Of a stretch of DNA of 64,000 nt, positions 1 through 12,934 are shown one piece after another (positions within the stretch are counted from its first letter, which is position 1; every line of letters begins with the position of its first letter). Made by a program: the position numbers and the translations under genes. The notes under the pieces are model-generated. The model searched no databases. It saw only the letters and a program-made list of their open reading frames with translations, and had not been told where the DNA came from. The DNA comes from Sinonovacula constricta (lineage: Eukaryota > Mollusca > Bivalvia > Cardiida > Solecurtidae): NCBI GenBank assembly GCA_007844125.1, contig CM017569.1, positions 6,438,964 to 6,502,963 of the forward strand. The letters are read 5' to 3'.

Positions 1-434
1 TAAAAAGCTGCTCCTAAAACAAAAGGGCAACTAAATCTTAAGCAACGTAAAAAGTGTCAAGCAACAATCATTCTCTCGCACAAAAACGGCAAGACTATGC
101 TTGTTGTCAATAATAAATTATAAGTGAAAAATAAAATGTATGAACAGTCTTTAAGCGTTTGTATAACGTATGTCAATTTAAATATTTAAATAGCACCCTC
201 TACACGCTTCAAACTATAAAATGACATTTGTCATTAAATGTACATTTATTTCTTACATATATATAACTTAGCTTTAAACGAAATGGTTTTATGAAATGCA
301 ATGATTTAATGATAGGTATGCTACCGATATTGGCTATTTTGATGGAATTGTCTAAACGATGTCTTTTATGTGAAGTGCAAGCCTGAACTATGTAGTTTTT
401 TCGTTTGTAGTTTTGATATGATGTTTTAAACTGT
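1..434. other. Non-genic AT-rich stretch
   Basis: No open frame here has protein-like composition, and no splice or RNA-gene signal is visible. I see nothing I can support. Confidence 0.5.
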
Positions 435-745
435 TTTAGTTCCTCAGTTGACCGTTCCAAAGCTGTAATTGTTGGATTTTTTTCTGTTTATTTGATATCT
501 CGTTACCATTTTCACACGTATTTTCTTGAATATTGGTACTTTAATTGGTACTTTAATTCCATCCTACTATGCTACAAAACATAACACTTCTCTGCTACTT
601 TATCTCAACATCCTGTTTCGCGTAATGTTTCTTATAACGATTATACTTTTCCCTCTCACCCGAATACTAAGGTGGACACTATTGTTTCTAAAAGATTACT
701 ATTTTTTATTACGTTATTACGCTTTTAAGTATTCGTCAGCGCCAT
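435..745 (-). repeat. Degraded copy of the hairpin-core repeat plus its companion segment
   Basis: The stretch from about 435 keeps the diagnostic order of the repeat family (TTGACCGTTCCAAAGC, then a GTAATTGTTGGATTT block). The hairpin half and the segment beyond are strongly mutated. From about 525 the sequence resembles the segment that follows the core at 2865-3180 (CAATTCCATC... ATGCTACAA...), with a short internal duplication of GGTACTTTAATT. Homology was judged by eye, and the outer limits are approximate. Confidence 0.5.
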
Positions 746-2559
746 TTTGATATTTGTATTGATAGGTTTTTTTTTAATTGTTTGCATTTCCTATTAGACT
801 CCATAAACCGGTTTTGGCAACCCGCCCGGTTATTGAAGGGGTCATTTTGTTTTAAATATCTAGTGGCCCTAGTCGCGATGTAACTAACACTGTATACTTG
901 TACATGTTACTGTTTAAATATAAATATATGTTGTGGTACAAATAGAAATAGAAACTTGTCGTATGTTCGTATGGTATTATTTTTTGTCAAATATCGATTA
1001 AGCTTTAATATTTAAATATCGATATCTGAGCATAGGTGGGTAAATGCCATTACAAACTGAAAAAATTCCATCATTTGTTACGAAAGTAAAACCAAGTTAA
1101 CGGTTTGTGTTTGTTACAGTTCAGTTGAAGCTGAAATCCGAAAGAGATCTTTTTGGTCGATCTATTTTCAAAGAATTTACACATGACACATTCCAGATGG
1201 CTGTCACATCAGAAGACATTAAAATGAAATATAATTTGGCTAAACGTTCATCGATTTATAATCATCGTTTACAGATCCAAATGCTGATTAAGTTAATTTA
1301 CGCAAAACAAAAGAAATGGGGTTGAACTGAACAACGGCAGTCGACGATTTAAGTGCATATCAGGGAGTGCTGTTGTTGTTTTTTCACACAAAAGTATTTT
1401 TTGAATCTGGAAATAAGATAAAGAAATATTCAATACGCTTAAACAAAATCAATTAAAATGTTCAAGGTTAAATATACCAGTCTTGTAGTCTGCAGCAAAT
1501 TAACTATTTAAACGGCCAACAAAACCAACTTAGGTATGTGTGACTGCCCTTTGGTCACATACATTAGAAGAGCTGAAACATAGTTGCAAATCAAGTAAAA
1601 CCTAGTTTAGCTGATTACAAGATAGTAAACTTATTTTCTGTTTCAGTCAAATCTTAAATGTGTCCGTTTGATAGAGCGCGACTAGTGGTGTGAGCATTTA
1701 ATCAGTTCGTCAATATAAAGGTGACTTAAATCGCCAGACTTGTCGATAGCGAGATATCTTTTTCACGATTGAACATTATTTCCATCTTGTATTCTTATAT
1801 TATTTTACATATAAATGTGTATGTGTTTATAGGTGCGTGTTCGAATGTGCATGTGTTGGTGTGCAAAGGTTTAAGTCGTTTCACATGTAATGTTAAATAA
1901 AAGGTAAGCCGTAAATATGAGAAAAGTCCTGTGTCCCTCAGATAGTAAGAAACCTGATTAAATTTAATCACTGTCTGACATCAATGTGCAAATTGAGAAA
2001 AAAACTCGATAAATTTCTAAGCGCCCTCAGGAATAGTAAAGTCATTTCCAGCCGCGAAGAAAAATGAATTAACAATGCATTATACACCATAGCCAAAACA
2101 CTTATGTACTTACTTATCTATAAGTAACCTATTTATTTCAAAGTGCTTATGCAATAAATTGAATTGAAAAAATAAGTTTTGAGATTTTCAGAGGTTCAGT
2201 AGTTATGTAGTACACAAAAACTTCCTAGATAAAACTTCGTATTGTATACAGTTTGTTACAAATTGTATAAAGGAATATCATTGTATTTAATGTTTAACCT
2301 GCCCTGTAGATATCGTTATTTGATATCCTTGACGTTGCTGATTTGATACAGAAGGTATTATGGTATACATTAAAAGCAAACACGTACAAGCAATGGTATT
2401 AACGGTTAGTTATTTTCTTCTCCGTGTCGTTTACCAAGCTTTGGTTTTTAGTTTAACATAATGCTTACGTAACAGTTGTGCATTTCTTTATTTTAAGATG
2501 ATAATTTGCTGATTAAAATGTATTTAAAATATAACTATGCTCATACATATGCCCATACA
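746..2559. other. Intergenic stretch without a supported gene
   Basis: AT-rich DNA with no recognisable gene. A small GC-richer patch at about 808-880 has no family I can name. One short open frame (1107-1325) is listed separately as a weak exon candidate. Confidence 0.4.
1107..1325 (+). other. Weak candidate for a terminal coding exon
   Basis: The open frame begins just upstream of a possible 3' splice site (TTTGTGTTTGTTACAG, ending at 1118) and runs to a TGA at 1323-1325. The predicted residues are mixed and basic (for example KSERDLFGRSIFKEF), not low-complexity, which sets it apart from most frames nearby. I recognise no family. No donor, second exon or polyadenylation signal could be tied to it. 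It may well be chance. Confidence 0.15.
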
Positions 2560-2862
2560 TTGGACATTTTGTATTCACAAAGATAGTTTTTCTTTTCAAC
2601 TTGCATTTGAGAAACTCGTCAGGAAGTGCGAGGTTAGAGCTCTGTAAAACCGGTTTAAGCGCCCCAGTTGGTCCATATTGCCGACTGACCGTTCCAAGGC
2701 GGTAACTGTCGGGTTTGCTCTTTTCGTTAAATGACTCATCACAAATTTGTTCTTACTTTTCGCTTGGCTTGCATGTGAAATACCTTTGTTCTGTGCCTTT
2801 TCGGAGTTTGGTATATGTTGCAATGCTTATAGGACTTTGTCATATAGTCTTATTCATGATCA
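2560..2862 (-). repeat. Hairpin-core repeat, first block of the composite
   Basis: Read on the - strand, it contains GTTACCGCCTTGGAACGGTC followed by CAGTCGG and its near-complement. One arm base has changed here (CCAACTG instead of CCGACTG). It matches the block at 3208-3510 over nearly its full length. Confidence 0.8.
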
Positions 2863-3185
2863 CAACAATGTTACTTGTGCAGTGTGGCGGTCGTAAAAAA
2901 TCTCCCCGTGCATGTAATATATGTTGTCATTTAATTCATCCTATAAAGATTGTTACGTGTATTTCCTTTGATGGACATTGAACTTTGGTTCTTCAATTCC
3001 ATCTTCACATGAACAGGATGCTACAACCATTTATTCGTCTCTGCTCATGTTTGTTCATGTTTCAGAAAGTTAATTTTATTTACAGTCAACCATTTTTGTG
3101 TAGTTTTTCAAATCGAAATAACACCATATTCTTTTCTAAACACTATGTGGACATTATTTTTCAATGACGTCACTACTTTCGTCAT

Positions 3186-3510
3186 AACTTATAGAAAATA
3201 TCAGCGCTTGGACATTTTGTATTCAAAAAGATAGTTTTTCTTTTCAACTTGCATTTGAGAAACTAGTCAGGAAGGGCGAGGTTAGAGCTCTGTAAAACCG
3301 GTTTAAGCGCCCCAGTCGGTCCATACTGCCGACTGACCGTTCCAAGGCGGTAAATGTCGGGTTTGCTCTTTTCGTTAAATGACTTATCACAAATTTGTTC
3401 TTACTTTTCGCTTGGCTTGCATGTGAAATACCTTTGTTCTGTGCCTTTTCGGAGTTTGGTATATGTTGCAATGCTTATAGGACTTTGTCATATATTCTTA
3501 TTCATATAAT
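3186..3510 (-). repeat. Hairpin-core repeat, second block, with the CCAAGCGCTGATAT extension
   Basis: Same order as the first block, with both hairpin arms intact (CAGTCGG/CCGACTG). On its outer side it keeps the motif CCAAGCGCTGATAT plus a TTATAAG-like tract (3186-3213 on the opposite strand). That motif also flanks the copy at 15.1 kb and is multiplied beside the Penelope-like element at 51.5 kb. Confidence 0.8.
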
Positions 3511-5439
3511 AAGAAATGATAATATATAGTAGCAAACCTCTGTCTTCCTTTGAAATAAACTGATATACATTTTACGACTCTTTAATTTCGTTAGAAATTG
3601 ACTCTTTGGTCGGGCTGTCTTTATATCAAATAAACTGTTCATCGCCGGACAAAACCTGTCAAACTTAGGAAACAGGTAATGTTAGAAGCTGCACGTAATC
3701 AATGTTTCTGTGAGTTAATCTTGGCTGTTGTCCTTATCCCATTTTATGTATTTTATCCATTTTTTTGAAGACTGTTTATTGATAGTATAATATACTACAA
3801 TGAAATTTAATAAATTTATTGTGGAGAATTTATAATCTTTTACGAACTATCAATGCAATTTTGATGTAATCTGTGGTCAATAAACTTGCTTGTCTCCATA
3901 GCATGGTTTAATCAAAGGTTTCGGAAATGTCCAGTATTTCCAAGCAAACGACCGCCATGACGTTAATAATCACCATCTAGATTGTATATATGTTCACGTT
4001 TGAATTTTATGTTTAGTATTTGCCGGACACTAGTATTGTATATATTACAAACAGAAGCACCCAGTCGGTCATTTCACCGACTAACATCTCCAAGGCAGAA
4101 ACTATTGTTTTTCTTCCTATTTGTGTAATGTATTGCCCCGTTGTTACATTAAGTGTAATGTACCTATCTTGCTAGTTCATATTTTGCTATGTGTAGGATA
4201 CATACAAGGACTTGTTGACTTGTTATAATTTCGTCTCGTGTTTTTTTAAGTATTGGAAACAGCTGTTATTTATCTTACTTGTCTTATAGTATATTAAATC
4301 TTAAATGCTTCGACTACGTGTAGTAGTTTTTGTTTAAAAGAAATTTCTTTGCAAAAATTAAAATAAACTTACAAAAAACATTGTGCGCGTTCTTTTTATG
4401 ACCTTTTTACATATCTACAAAATCTGCTTATAAAAATGTCCAATGTACTCAACACAGCAACCATGAATTCATCTTTAAACCATTGGATTAGTCTTATGTT
4501 TTGCGGATATTTCGACTATGTTATCGTATACATATCATATTATCATAACACGTAAAGGTTGCATTGCATTGAATTAGGGAGGGCTGAAGTAATATTAATA
4601 GTGCCGTTTAAATATTTTAATAATTTTCCACATTACTCGACTTTCTTTTATTTAAAACACTTTAATTAAATAAAGTTTAAAATGTTCACAATAGATTCCA
4701 AAACAACCCAGTACTTCTTTAACAAGACTATATTGAATAGGATGCCTAAATTAATTTGGAGCATGTGGAGTTGCACTCACTTCCGTATTATATTATTTAC
4801 AAACTAAACAAAAACAAAATGATGATTCTGTTTAAAATGTGTATATCGAAAAACACAGATGTAGGTCCTGTACAGACATGCCAGCAGTTCTGCATTACAT
4901 GTATGTGCAAAGATCAAGGAAGAAGAAACGATGTCAGTTGTTGCAAAATATTATTCTATACACTGATACGCGTTCATTTAATTGTATTTAACTTTAAAGG
5001 CCAACATATACTAAACAGCCGTAACTTTTATTTATTTCTTCTTATATACTTAAAGGTATGCTTTGTAATATGTAGTTATATGTTTTTCGTTTAAAGCTTG
5101 AATCGTTCAAAGAATTTAGTCTCTTCAATATCTTATCATACATTCTTATGAAATAAACGCACATGTACTTCATTGCAGAAGAGATTCCGTACAAGACAAC
5201 ACTTTAGAGCAACATATTTCTGGCAACAAATATTTGTCGGTGTAAAAGACCATGCAACGTAAGGTTTTAACAGCACAATATTTTTTTTTAAAAAAGAGTT
5301 GACAAGATCTGCTTAAGCAACATTTACCACGTAATTTAAGCCCTTAATTTAAGTGCCTATGTTTGTTTTGGTAAGATACTTTAACAATGAACTTTAATCT
5401 GTTCTTGAATATTTTAAAATGAATGAAGTGAAGACCTAC
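3511..5439. other. Intergenic stretch
   Basis: AT-rich with no supported gene, apart from the repeat fragment at 4060-4175. A 112-residue frame at 4756-5094 has no recognisable domain, is rich in aromatic and hydrophobic residues, and looks like chance. Confidence 0.4.
4060..4175 (-). repeat. Hairpin-core repeat, diverged subfamily
   Basis: The arms AGTCGGT and ACCGACT are both present around a short loop, followed by CTCCAAGGCAG and a TTTTTCTTC / TGTGTAATGT block. That tail matches the copies at 15.8 kb and 51.1 kb better than those at 2.6 and 3.2 kb, so at least two subfamilies exist. Confidence 0.6.
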
Positions 5440-6475
5440 TATAAAAATTTGTAAAAATGTTCTGCACTCTTAGTTTGTGTTATACAATCTACGTGTATAA
5501 GATGTTCTGTATTGTAAGAGTGTATTATACGATGTACTTGTATAAGATGTTCTGTACTGTAAGAATCTATTATACGATGTACTTGTATAAGATGTTCTGT
5601 ACTGTAAGAATCTATTATACGATGTACTTGTATAAGATGTTCTGTACTGTAGGAATCTATTATACGATGTACTTGTATAAGATGTTCTGTACTGTAGGAA
5701 TCTATTATACGATGTACTTGTATAAGATGTTCTGTACTGTAAGAATCTATTATACGATGTACTTGTATAAGATGTTCTGTACTGTAGGAATCTATTATAC
5801 GATGTACTTGTATAAGATGTTCTGTACTGTAGGAATCTATTATACGATGTACTTGTATAAGATGTTCTGTACTGTAGGAATCTATTATACGATGTACTTG
5901 TATAAGATGTTCTGTACTGTAAGAATCTATTATACGATGTACTTGTATAAGATGTTCTGTACTGTAGGAATCTATTATACGATGTACTTGTATAAGATGT
6001 TCTGTACTGTAAGAATCTGTTTTACGATCTGCATATATAAGATGTGTTGTGTTGCTAGACTTTGTTATAAGCTTTACGTTTAGAAGATGTTCTGTACTTT
6101 AGAATTCGTTAAGAAATCTACGCGTATAAATGTTCTGTACTGCTAGACTACTTAAACGGTCCACATGTATAAGGTATTATGTACTGTAAGAATTTCTTTT
6201 AAAATCAATGTGTATAAGATGTTCTGCACTGTTATGTTTCATAAGATATACCTGTATAAGTTGTTCCGGTACTGTTAAAATTGTTATGAGATATACATAT
6301 ATAGGATGTTCTGTTCTTTAAGAATTTTTTATAAAATATACGCGTGAAAGATGTTCTGTACTTTTAGAATTCGTTATACGATCTATGTGTAAAATAACTT
6401 CTGTACTGTCGGAATTAAAATAATTGTACGTGTAAAAGATGTTCTGTACAGTGATAATTTGTTTTAATACCTTAT
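5440..6475. repeat. 45-bp minisatellite, homogeneous centre and eroded flanks
   Basis: The unit is 45 bp and contains AAGATGTTCTGTACTGTA and TATACGATGTACTTGTATAA. About eleven central units (roughly 5500-6020) are almost identical, differing mainly at one A/G site. Units to the right (6020-6475) become diverged and lose register. Because 45 is divisible by three, a 208-residue open frame runs through the array (repeat MFCTVRIYYTMYLYK). The flanking units break that frame, so it is not taken as a gene. Confidence 0.9.
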
Positions 6476-7279
6476 ATAATAACTTTATTAGAATTCCATA
6501 ACAATGTTTTATTAAACTGTAAGTCATTTATACCATAAACTTACTATAATAAATATAAGTGTTATTCAAATAAAACATTTTGCCGGCTGCTTTTCGTATT
6601 GTACCGCTGCTGAAATTACATATACCATATCAATCGTTAAATAGGCCTATGCCTTTACTACGAAATGATGTATGTTTTACTGAGAGACGCTTACTCGCAG
6701 CAATTATTATGTTTCTTTTACGCTGCAAATGTAATTACACAAATACCACACAGTTAATCAATTAATAAATTATTTAATATCGAATTAAAGGAATTATATA
6801 TAACATATAAATATATATGTATGCATACATATGTATGTATGTACAGCCTTTTTTACACCCCCCCCCCCCTCCCCCCGCCCCCACCGAACAAAAAAATATA
6901 TATTTGAGATTTGTATCGTTGTTGTTTGTTTTTGCTTCAAATGGCATCGCTTCTTTCTATGGCCTAACTACTGCTCAAATGTAACTACATTAATTGAACA
7001 GTTTTTTAAAACGTGACAGTTTCTGAATTTTTGGATCATTTAAGGCTAATTAGATGCTAAGCCTGTTCTCTCCTACCTATCCTATGTTATATTTACTTTT
7101 ATTTTTGTAAATAACTCTAAATAATGTTCCTTTGTTCATTTATTCAGTAAATTACTCCCGACGTAGTCTTTACTGTTAATTATCTGACTTTGATGGGATA
7201 CGTTTATTTACACGGTTTGTCTTTGAGAAAAATACCCCAGGAACTAAAAGGGCAATGCTTTGTAAGATGCTTAATGTTT
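6476..7279. other. Intergenic stretch with a C-rich tract
   Basis: At 6858-6882 there is a run of 12 C, then T, six C, G and five C, an unusual C-rich tract in AT-rich DNA and a likely site of length polymorphism. No gene is seen. Confidence 0.5.
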
Positions 7280-7400
7280 CCTATTCGGTCCTTATTCGAC
7301 AATTCCAAGCACTACTTGATGTTCCTTTATTAAATAGTGTAACCTTTTATAGTCTTGTCTCTTTTACTATAAATTTACGTGTTTGTGCCGTTTCGGTGGC
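7280..7400 (-). repeat. Possible highly degraded hairpin-core repeat
   Basis: TTCGGTCCTTATTCGACAAT followed by TCCAAGCAC keeps the order of the core, but with many changes and indels. This is a by-eye match only. Confidence 0.3.
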
Positions 7401-10114
7401 GCTAGTTGAAATATTTATATATCTTATAATTCCCATAGGGCATTTCCTTTTTCTAGTTGATGTGTCTGGAAAGAAGATTAACACCCTTATAAACTGATTA
7501 AAATGGTTAGACCTTGCAAGTTAAGCAGGCATACAATTTAGGAAAACATAGTCTCTTATTTACTTTATGTTGCCCTAATGGGATAATATTCTAGGTAAGT
7601 TAATCTTTACCAAATTAGAGGCTATAAAACATGCTTTGGAAAAGATTTTAATAAAAAGACTGTTATCATAAATATACTTTCGTACTTTCTTTTATTGTTT
7701 CTTTTGTTAAGTACTATGGCAAACACGTTATAAAAATGTTTTGTAGCCATCTATGGACTTTAATAAGTATTAAAAAGAATTACATTGATTTACTAATAAG
7801 GAGTATTTGGTCTCAGAGACTCCCCTTATATGTACTAATTATATACAGATGGTCATAGCATGACGTCACTGATTAAGGAACTTATCATGTTTGCAATTTA
7901 AATTATTTCGTTGATATTTTACAATTTAACCCCAACCCAGACACCCACATCACTTCTTCCACACCGCATTTTTTTTATCTTGATTCAGTTTGGAAGCAGA
8001 TCCAACAAAGAAAGCACAAAATGAATGTGTTCAGCTGAACAAATGCAACAGGCAATCATTTAAACCCAACAATTGTTTGCAAAAGAAAACATCTAAAATA
8101 TTTTAGCATTAGCATATTGCCAACATTTTTGTTGTCTACACTATCTTTTGCATATATACTACACGAGGCCTTTCCCCATCTGTTGTAAATTTCCAGGCAC
8201 TCATTTGACATCGGTCATAGGGTACTTATTCCAAAAAGTGCAAAAATCTGATATTTCGACACCGATTTAGCTCGTTGTCTTACAGAGCCTAGGTTTATAT
8301 GCTGTTGTTAACAGGTGAATGCTTTTATATGCCATGTTCATCTACATGTTTTTATCACCTTTTATGATATTTTATTGTTTTATAAACCTTGAAAAAGTAT
8401 ATGCCTTCCTTTTTAAAAGTTATTACGTCACAGGTGATATATTTATATTATTATAACAAACAAAAGATGGATATCTTAAGACATTTACGATGATTTTCAA
8501 AAAGTAAAAAACATAATAATAAACTAACAACTTTGGTCTTCATTGAAGTTGTCAGCCATGTGTATTTACAGAGTAATGAAAATTTATTTTGTTTACTATT
8601 AATGTTGAGTCTAAGAATGCAGACTGTACTTGAACATTGGGTTGCAATATTAAAATTTCGAAAAAAAGAATGTGCTATGTTTTTGTTTATGTAAGCTACT
8701 TTGAAATACATTGACTTATTTCCGAAGTATGTAATACTTAAATCCCTTGCGACATTTAGATAAAACTGGTGTAAAGAACCGTAGGACAATTGTGTTATAA
8801 GAGAATAGGTCACGAAATCGAGACGTCAGATTTAATCTTTTGGTAAGCTTCAAAGAAGAAGAATATATAAGACAAAGTTTTTAACTTTTTAAAGTAACAC
8901 ATCAAAACAGAGTTTAAATGGAACGAATTCCGGTACAGATAAATGCATTCATAAAACATTCAAAAAAGGATGTGTTTCTTGTTTTGGCAAAATTAATTTA
9001 ATTTCTTTTTTATTCACAAAAGCTCATGTTAAAATAAAAATAAACTGTATGGTAAAGTTCGTGTATATGTTTGCTTATTGACGTTGTAAGTATCAGTGCA
9101 GCTGTCAATTACTTAACCTCAAACAAGCACAGAAAAAGCACAATAGGAGGCATTGACAACCACATCTTTGGAAGATAAGTAGTAATAAAGGATGTGGAGA
9201 AAGCCTTGTTGACATTGATCGTTTATTGTGTATGTGTCCAGAAGTTAATTATATCCACTCCTATAATCGTAAAAGCGTCCCAATTACGTCCTTGCACTAA
9301 GCGCATGCTCTCTGCGGCGACTTAGATGTCACACATCCACAATTGTGTTTATCAATATCTGGCATATTTTTGTAATAGGTATTATTTATGCCTCCAGGTT
9401 GTCTTACTAACCTTACTAATTTCCACTAATGCAAATTATTTTTTCTTCATCTCAGAAGTATATTAGTCATTTCTTCCGTTGGGAAATGAATAACCTTAAA
9501 CCGATAACATTATTTGTCTGATGAGATGATAATCGAGTTTGTATAAATCTATTTTAAATGTTCGAAATGGGGATGGCCGTATCTCTTAAAGATGAAACAT
9601 CATTTATAAAGAATTGCTTGCTTGTTCGTCCGTTGGGTTACTGGCTTCTTGAAAATCCTTAAATTGCTAGGATAAGGTGTAAATATATTAATATATTGGG
9701 CTGCCTTCACCTGCTTTGAATTTGTTTGAGAAAAAGAAGGGAGCTAAACCACAATCACTTTACGACTTTCTGTATGTCGCTAACCAAGTTTCAACACAGC
9801 ACCTCCCGTACCTGGAGTTGGCGCCCTGCAAGTTTATGAACATATAATTTAAAGGCTCATCAGTTTAGGAAAAACATCAGTTTTAAGTGAAAATGGTTAT
9901 AGAAGCCGCGCAGTAAAATAGTTAAATAGGATTTTGAAAAGGATAGCATGACACATTATGCATATATCAGTATGAGAAGGTTAAGCAATAAAGTAATTTT
10001 AAAATTGATAAATTGTCAGTTTGAAACATTGACATCAACTAACGCAGATGAATGAAATAAATACATTTTTTTTTGTGGTGCATTGTCTGATATTACTCTC
10101 TTAAATTAATTCAA

Positions 10115-10315
10115 TTATGAAGCCAATGGTCAGCATTGGTTACCTAATTTTATTAACAAAGTTGGCATCCTAACGGAACAGTTATATGTTTTCTCTTTCA
10201 GTTTCATTCGGTCGTTAAACATTTGTAATATGTAGTCTCTTCCATTGCTGTGCATATTCTGTTAATAAATCTCACACACCCGATAGTTGTAGTAGTAAAA
10301 GAGCAATAAGCAAAA
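10115..10315 (+). repeat. Dispersed repeat, copy 1 of a diverged pair
   Basis: It shares with 12935-13165 the ordered blocks GTCAGCATTG, ATTAACAAAGT, GAACAGTTATA and, at the far end, GTAAAAGAGCAATA. The spacing differs by small indels. No coding content is recognised. Confidence 0.4.
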
Positions 10316-12182
10316 GTAACTATAATTTAACACATATTTGTAAAATATTTCTTTATCACTAATAAGCATTTTTTAATCAAATAGGCAGTATGACTATAGT
10401 TTGTGCATGTTTGTGATTTGTTACAAGTTAACTATTAGATAACATGTTTTCACTTCACAGACAAAAAATTATAATTCCTTCATGTTTGTGCATTTCTTTT
10501 ATAAATAGACCTGTAGTCAATAATTCACGACAGTGCTACGATTAACTGAAATTCCTTATTTCCTTTAAAGTATTTTTTATATTCTGACTGCTCTACATTC
10601 ATACTATTATGCGTATATTAATAACTAATAAAACTGTATACATCACTTAACCATTTTTCACAAAGAATGCGACAAAACACATATTTTTGTCATGTGCTGA
10701 TGTTGTTTAAGACAAACATGTTAAAGATTATAGGAAAATGGGAGACAAAAACAGAAAACAAATAAAACAGACAAGCTGTACTAAGTAATTACGTACGTGA
10801 TGAAAACTTGTTTCGAGGTATTATAATCAGGCATTGAAGTAAACGTACGTGTACATTGGTAAGTAAAAACTTTTTAAATTAATTACAACACGTACATAAA
10901 GACCCAAAGGTTCTTTCTTGCAACATAAAATATAAACCTAAAATCTTGATAAAAACACACGCATATTTAATTTATCTTTATTCATTTGTGTGTAGACGTT
11001 AACTCAGGATATATCAATTGCAACTTTAATGTTACTTTATGTGTATGTATATTATGATTATGTTTATGTTTATTTTTTTTTTAAAAAATACGTTGCTCAC
11101 GTTTTAAATGTTACCTGATTGGTGAAGAAAAGCATCGACCATTGAGGTATATGTATTTTTATATTCTAACGTATTCGATTGATAAAAATGATAAAAATAG
11201 TTAAGTCTTTTGTAACAAGTGATATTTGTGATCAGCAAACCTATTATATTATAAACTAACTCCAGACTATAAGGAACGTTTTACTTTGACTTCTTTGCTA
11301 CAGTAATTGTATAATCTAAACATATTCGTATGCATCGTTCTAGTTCCGACATAGACAAAAGGCTCATAAAAATGTGTAACCGTCTAATTATTCGTACTTA
11401 ATACACAAAGTATATGTTCTTGTTGGGGACTGTTATATAAAAATAAGCTTAATTCTCATTTAATATCTATTTAATTGCTACCATACTAAGGTCACATATG
11501 TGCAGTTATCATCGTCTATAAATGTAATACAACATATAGATACCAGATAGACATCGAAATAACGTACAGGTTTAACAAACAAATGTCCATTCAGTTTCAT
11601 TAACGTCAAACGAGGTATATATTTGTGCAAAACATCAAGATTAGAGCTATAAAAGAACAGCCCATCTTAAGGCAAAATAAATAAAAATGTAGGTTCTTGA
11701 TAATTTTTATTAAAGCAAATTATGTTTATCGATATGTACGATGTGATCAATAAGAGCACTAATCAGATCAGCTTTTCAAAGGATGCTTTTAAGCAACTGT
11801 CGCTCAATCTGGAAAAAACGTTTAGATTGCTCGAACGGTACCATTCTATAGTTTCACTAAGTGATGTACTCGGGACTTTCTATCTTAGGTTTTCAAAGGC
11901 AACAGTACATATATGCTTTATCTACGATTCTAGTTAGGTATGCCTTAGAGAAAAGAATAAACGAAGCTTATCGTGCTGCTGGTTTGAAAGCATTGAAAAC
12001 GGCCTTCTTACGACAACCCCCACTTTCCCTCCCAAAATACACTATTCCGTGAGGTCACAGCTTGAATGGTAATAAATAACGCAATATCTGTACTGTACAC
12101 AAAAATGCATTGGGGTTAGCGATCGTAAAAAAGTATCCCCACCCCTGACCTGATACATTGCAGGCTGAGGCTGTGTTAAGCC

Positions 12183-12205
12183 GGGTAGTAACCACCCTAC
12201 TACCC
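12183..12205. repeat. Perfect 8-bp inverted repeat in a GC-rich island
   Basis: GGGTAGTA and TACTACCC flank a 7-base loop. A second small inverted pair (AACCT CCC AGGTT) follows at about 12219-12231. The island is clearly GC-richer than its surroundings. It could be a fragment of a mobile element; no family is recognised. Confidence 0.45.
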
Positions 12206-12934
12206 ACCGCCTTCACATTAACCTCCCAGGTTAAGTCATGTTATGCAGTGTTGATAATATAATCAAGTTTATCTTGTCTGTTGATCATGCTTTATACTAA
12301 TTAACATTATTCTATTTTTTAAAACGCTTCGATCCCTGATTGTAACGTTGGTTTCCGATACAACTATTGTTATCTATGATGTTAGCACACGTTTTACGTT
12401 ATCAATAATCCTTTTTTTTCCTTTTAGTTTCCTCGTTGTGAAACGTCAATGAGAAAAATGATAGATAAACGGACGGACAGGTCTATAGATGGATCATTTT
12501 ATTGTCTAAAAATGGCGAACAATCAAAAGACATAATTACGAGACATTTATTAATTGTTATCATGACCATAAAACATTCCGATTAATTTGTGTTCATTAGT
12601 ATTCCTTATAACGAACAAAGACATAAGTTGGTATAAGCCATTATTATTATATATATATTATTGATTGCATACGTATGGTTTTCTTTTTGGGGTAAAAAGG
12701 TCTAAATTACTGCCAAAATGTAAAGTGTTTACCAAACACTAGCTTTTTATCAGCAACACTAAAATAAGTCCAGAGTCATTCTTTCTTATACGAGTATACC
12801 CTGCATTATGCATCATACATGTAAACAAGTGGGGCGGTATTGTCTACGGGGAAACGTAAAGCTGGTTCATGGAAAACAGTCATTCGCTGGGTTCAATGGC
12901 ACCGCACATGATTCCTTCATCCTCCCTCAGTGAT

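Larger units (their letters stand above)
2560..3510 (-). mobile_element. Composite element: two hairpin-core repeats in direct orientation around a 320-bp segment
   Basis: Two near-identical blocks (about 2560-2862 and 3208-3510) lie 648 bp apart in the same orientation. Each runs from TTGGACATTTTGTATTCA to a GGACTTTGTCATATA block. The DNA between them (about 2865-3180) recurs beside a core copy at 25761-26010. A core-segment-core layout resembles an element with terminal direct repeats, such as a miniature retroelement or a Penelope-like element with its pseudo-LTRs, but tandem duplication would give the same picture. The open frames over the two blocks (75 residues each, - strand) are by-products of the repeat and show no protein family. 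Confidence 0.6.

Noticed and set aside
2596..2823. Conserved 75-residue protein in several copies (MQHIPNSEKAQNKG...)
   Set aside because: It recurs only because the DNA repeat recurs. Other copies contain stops and indels, and the core holds a hairpin rather than a protein domain.
5457..6083. 208-residue repetitive protein MFCTVRIYYTMYLYK
   Set aside because: The 45-bp unit keeps the frame open by chance; diverged flanking units break it, and no start context, signal or splice site supports a gene.
7800..7840. Palindrome around GTCTCAGAGAC
   Set aside because: A short inverted repeat of the kind expected by chance in 64 kb; no terminator or element context.
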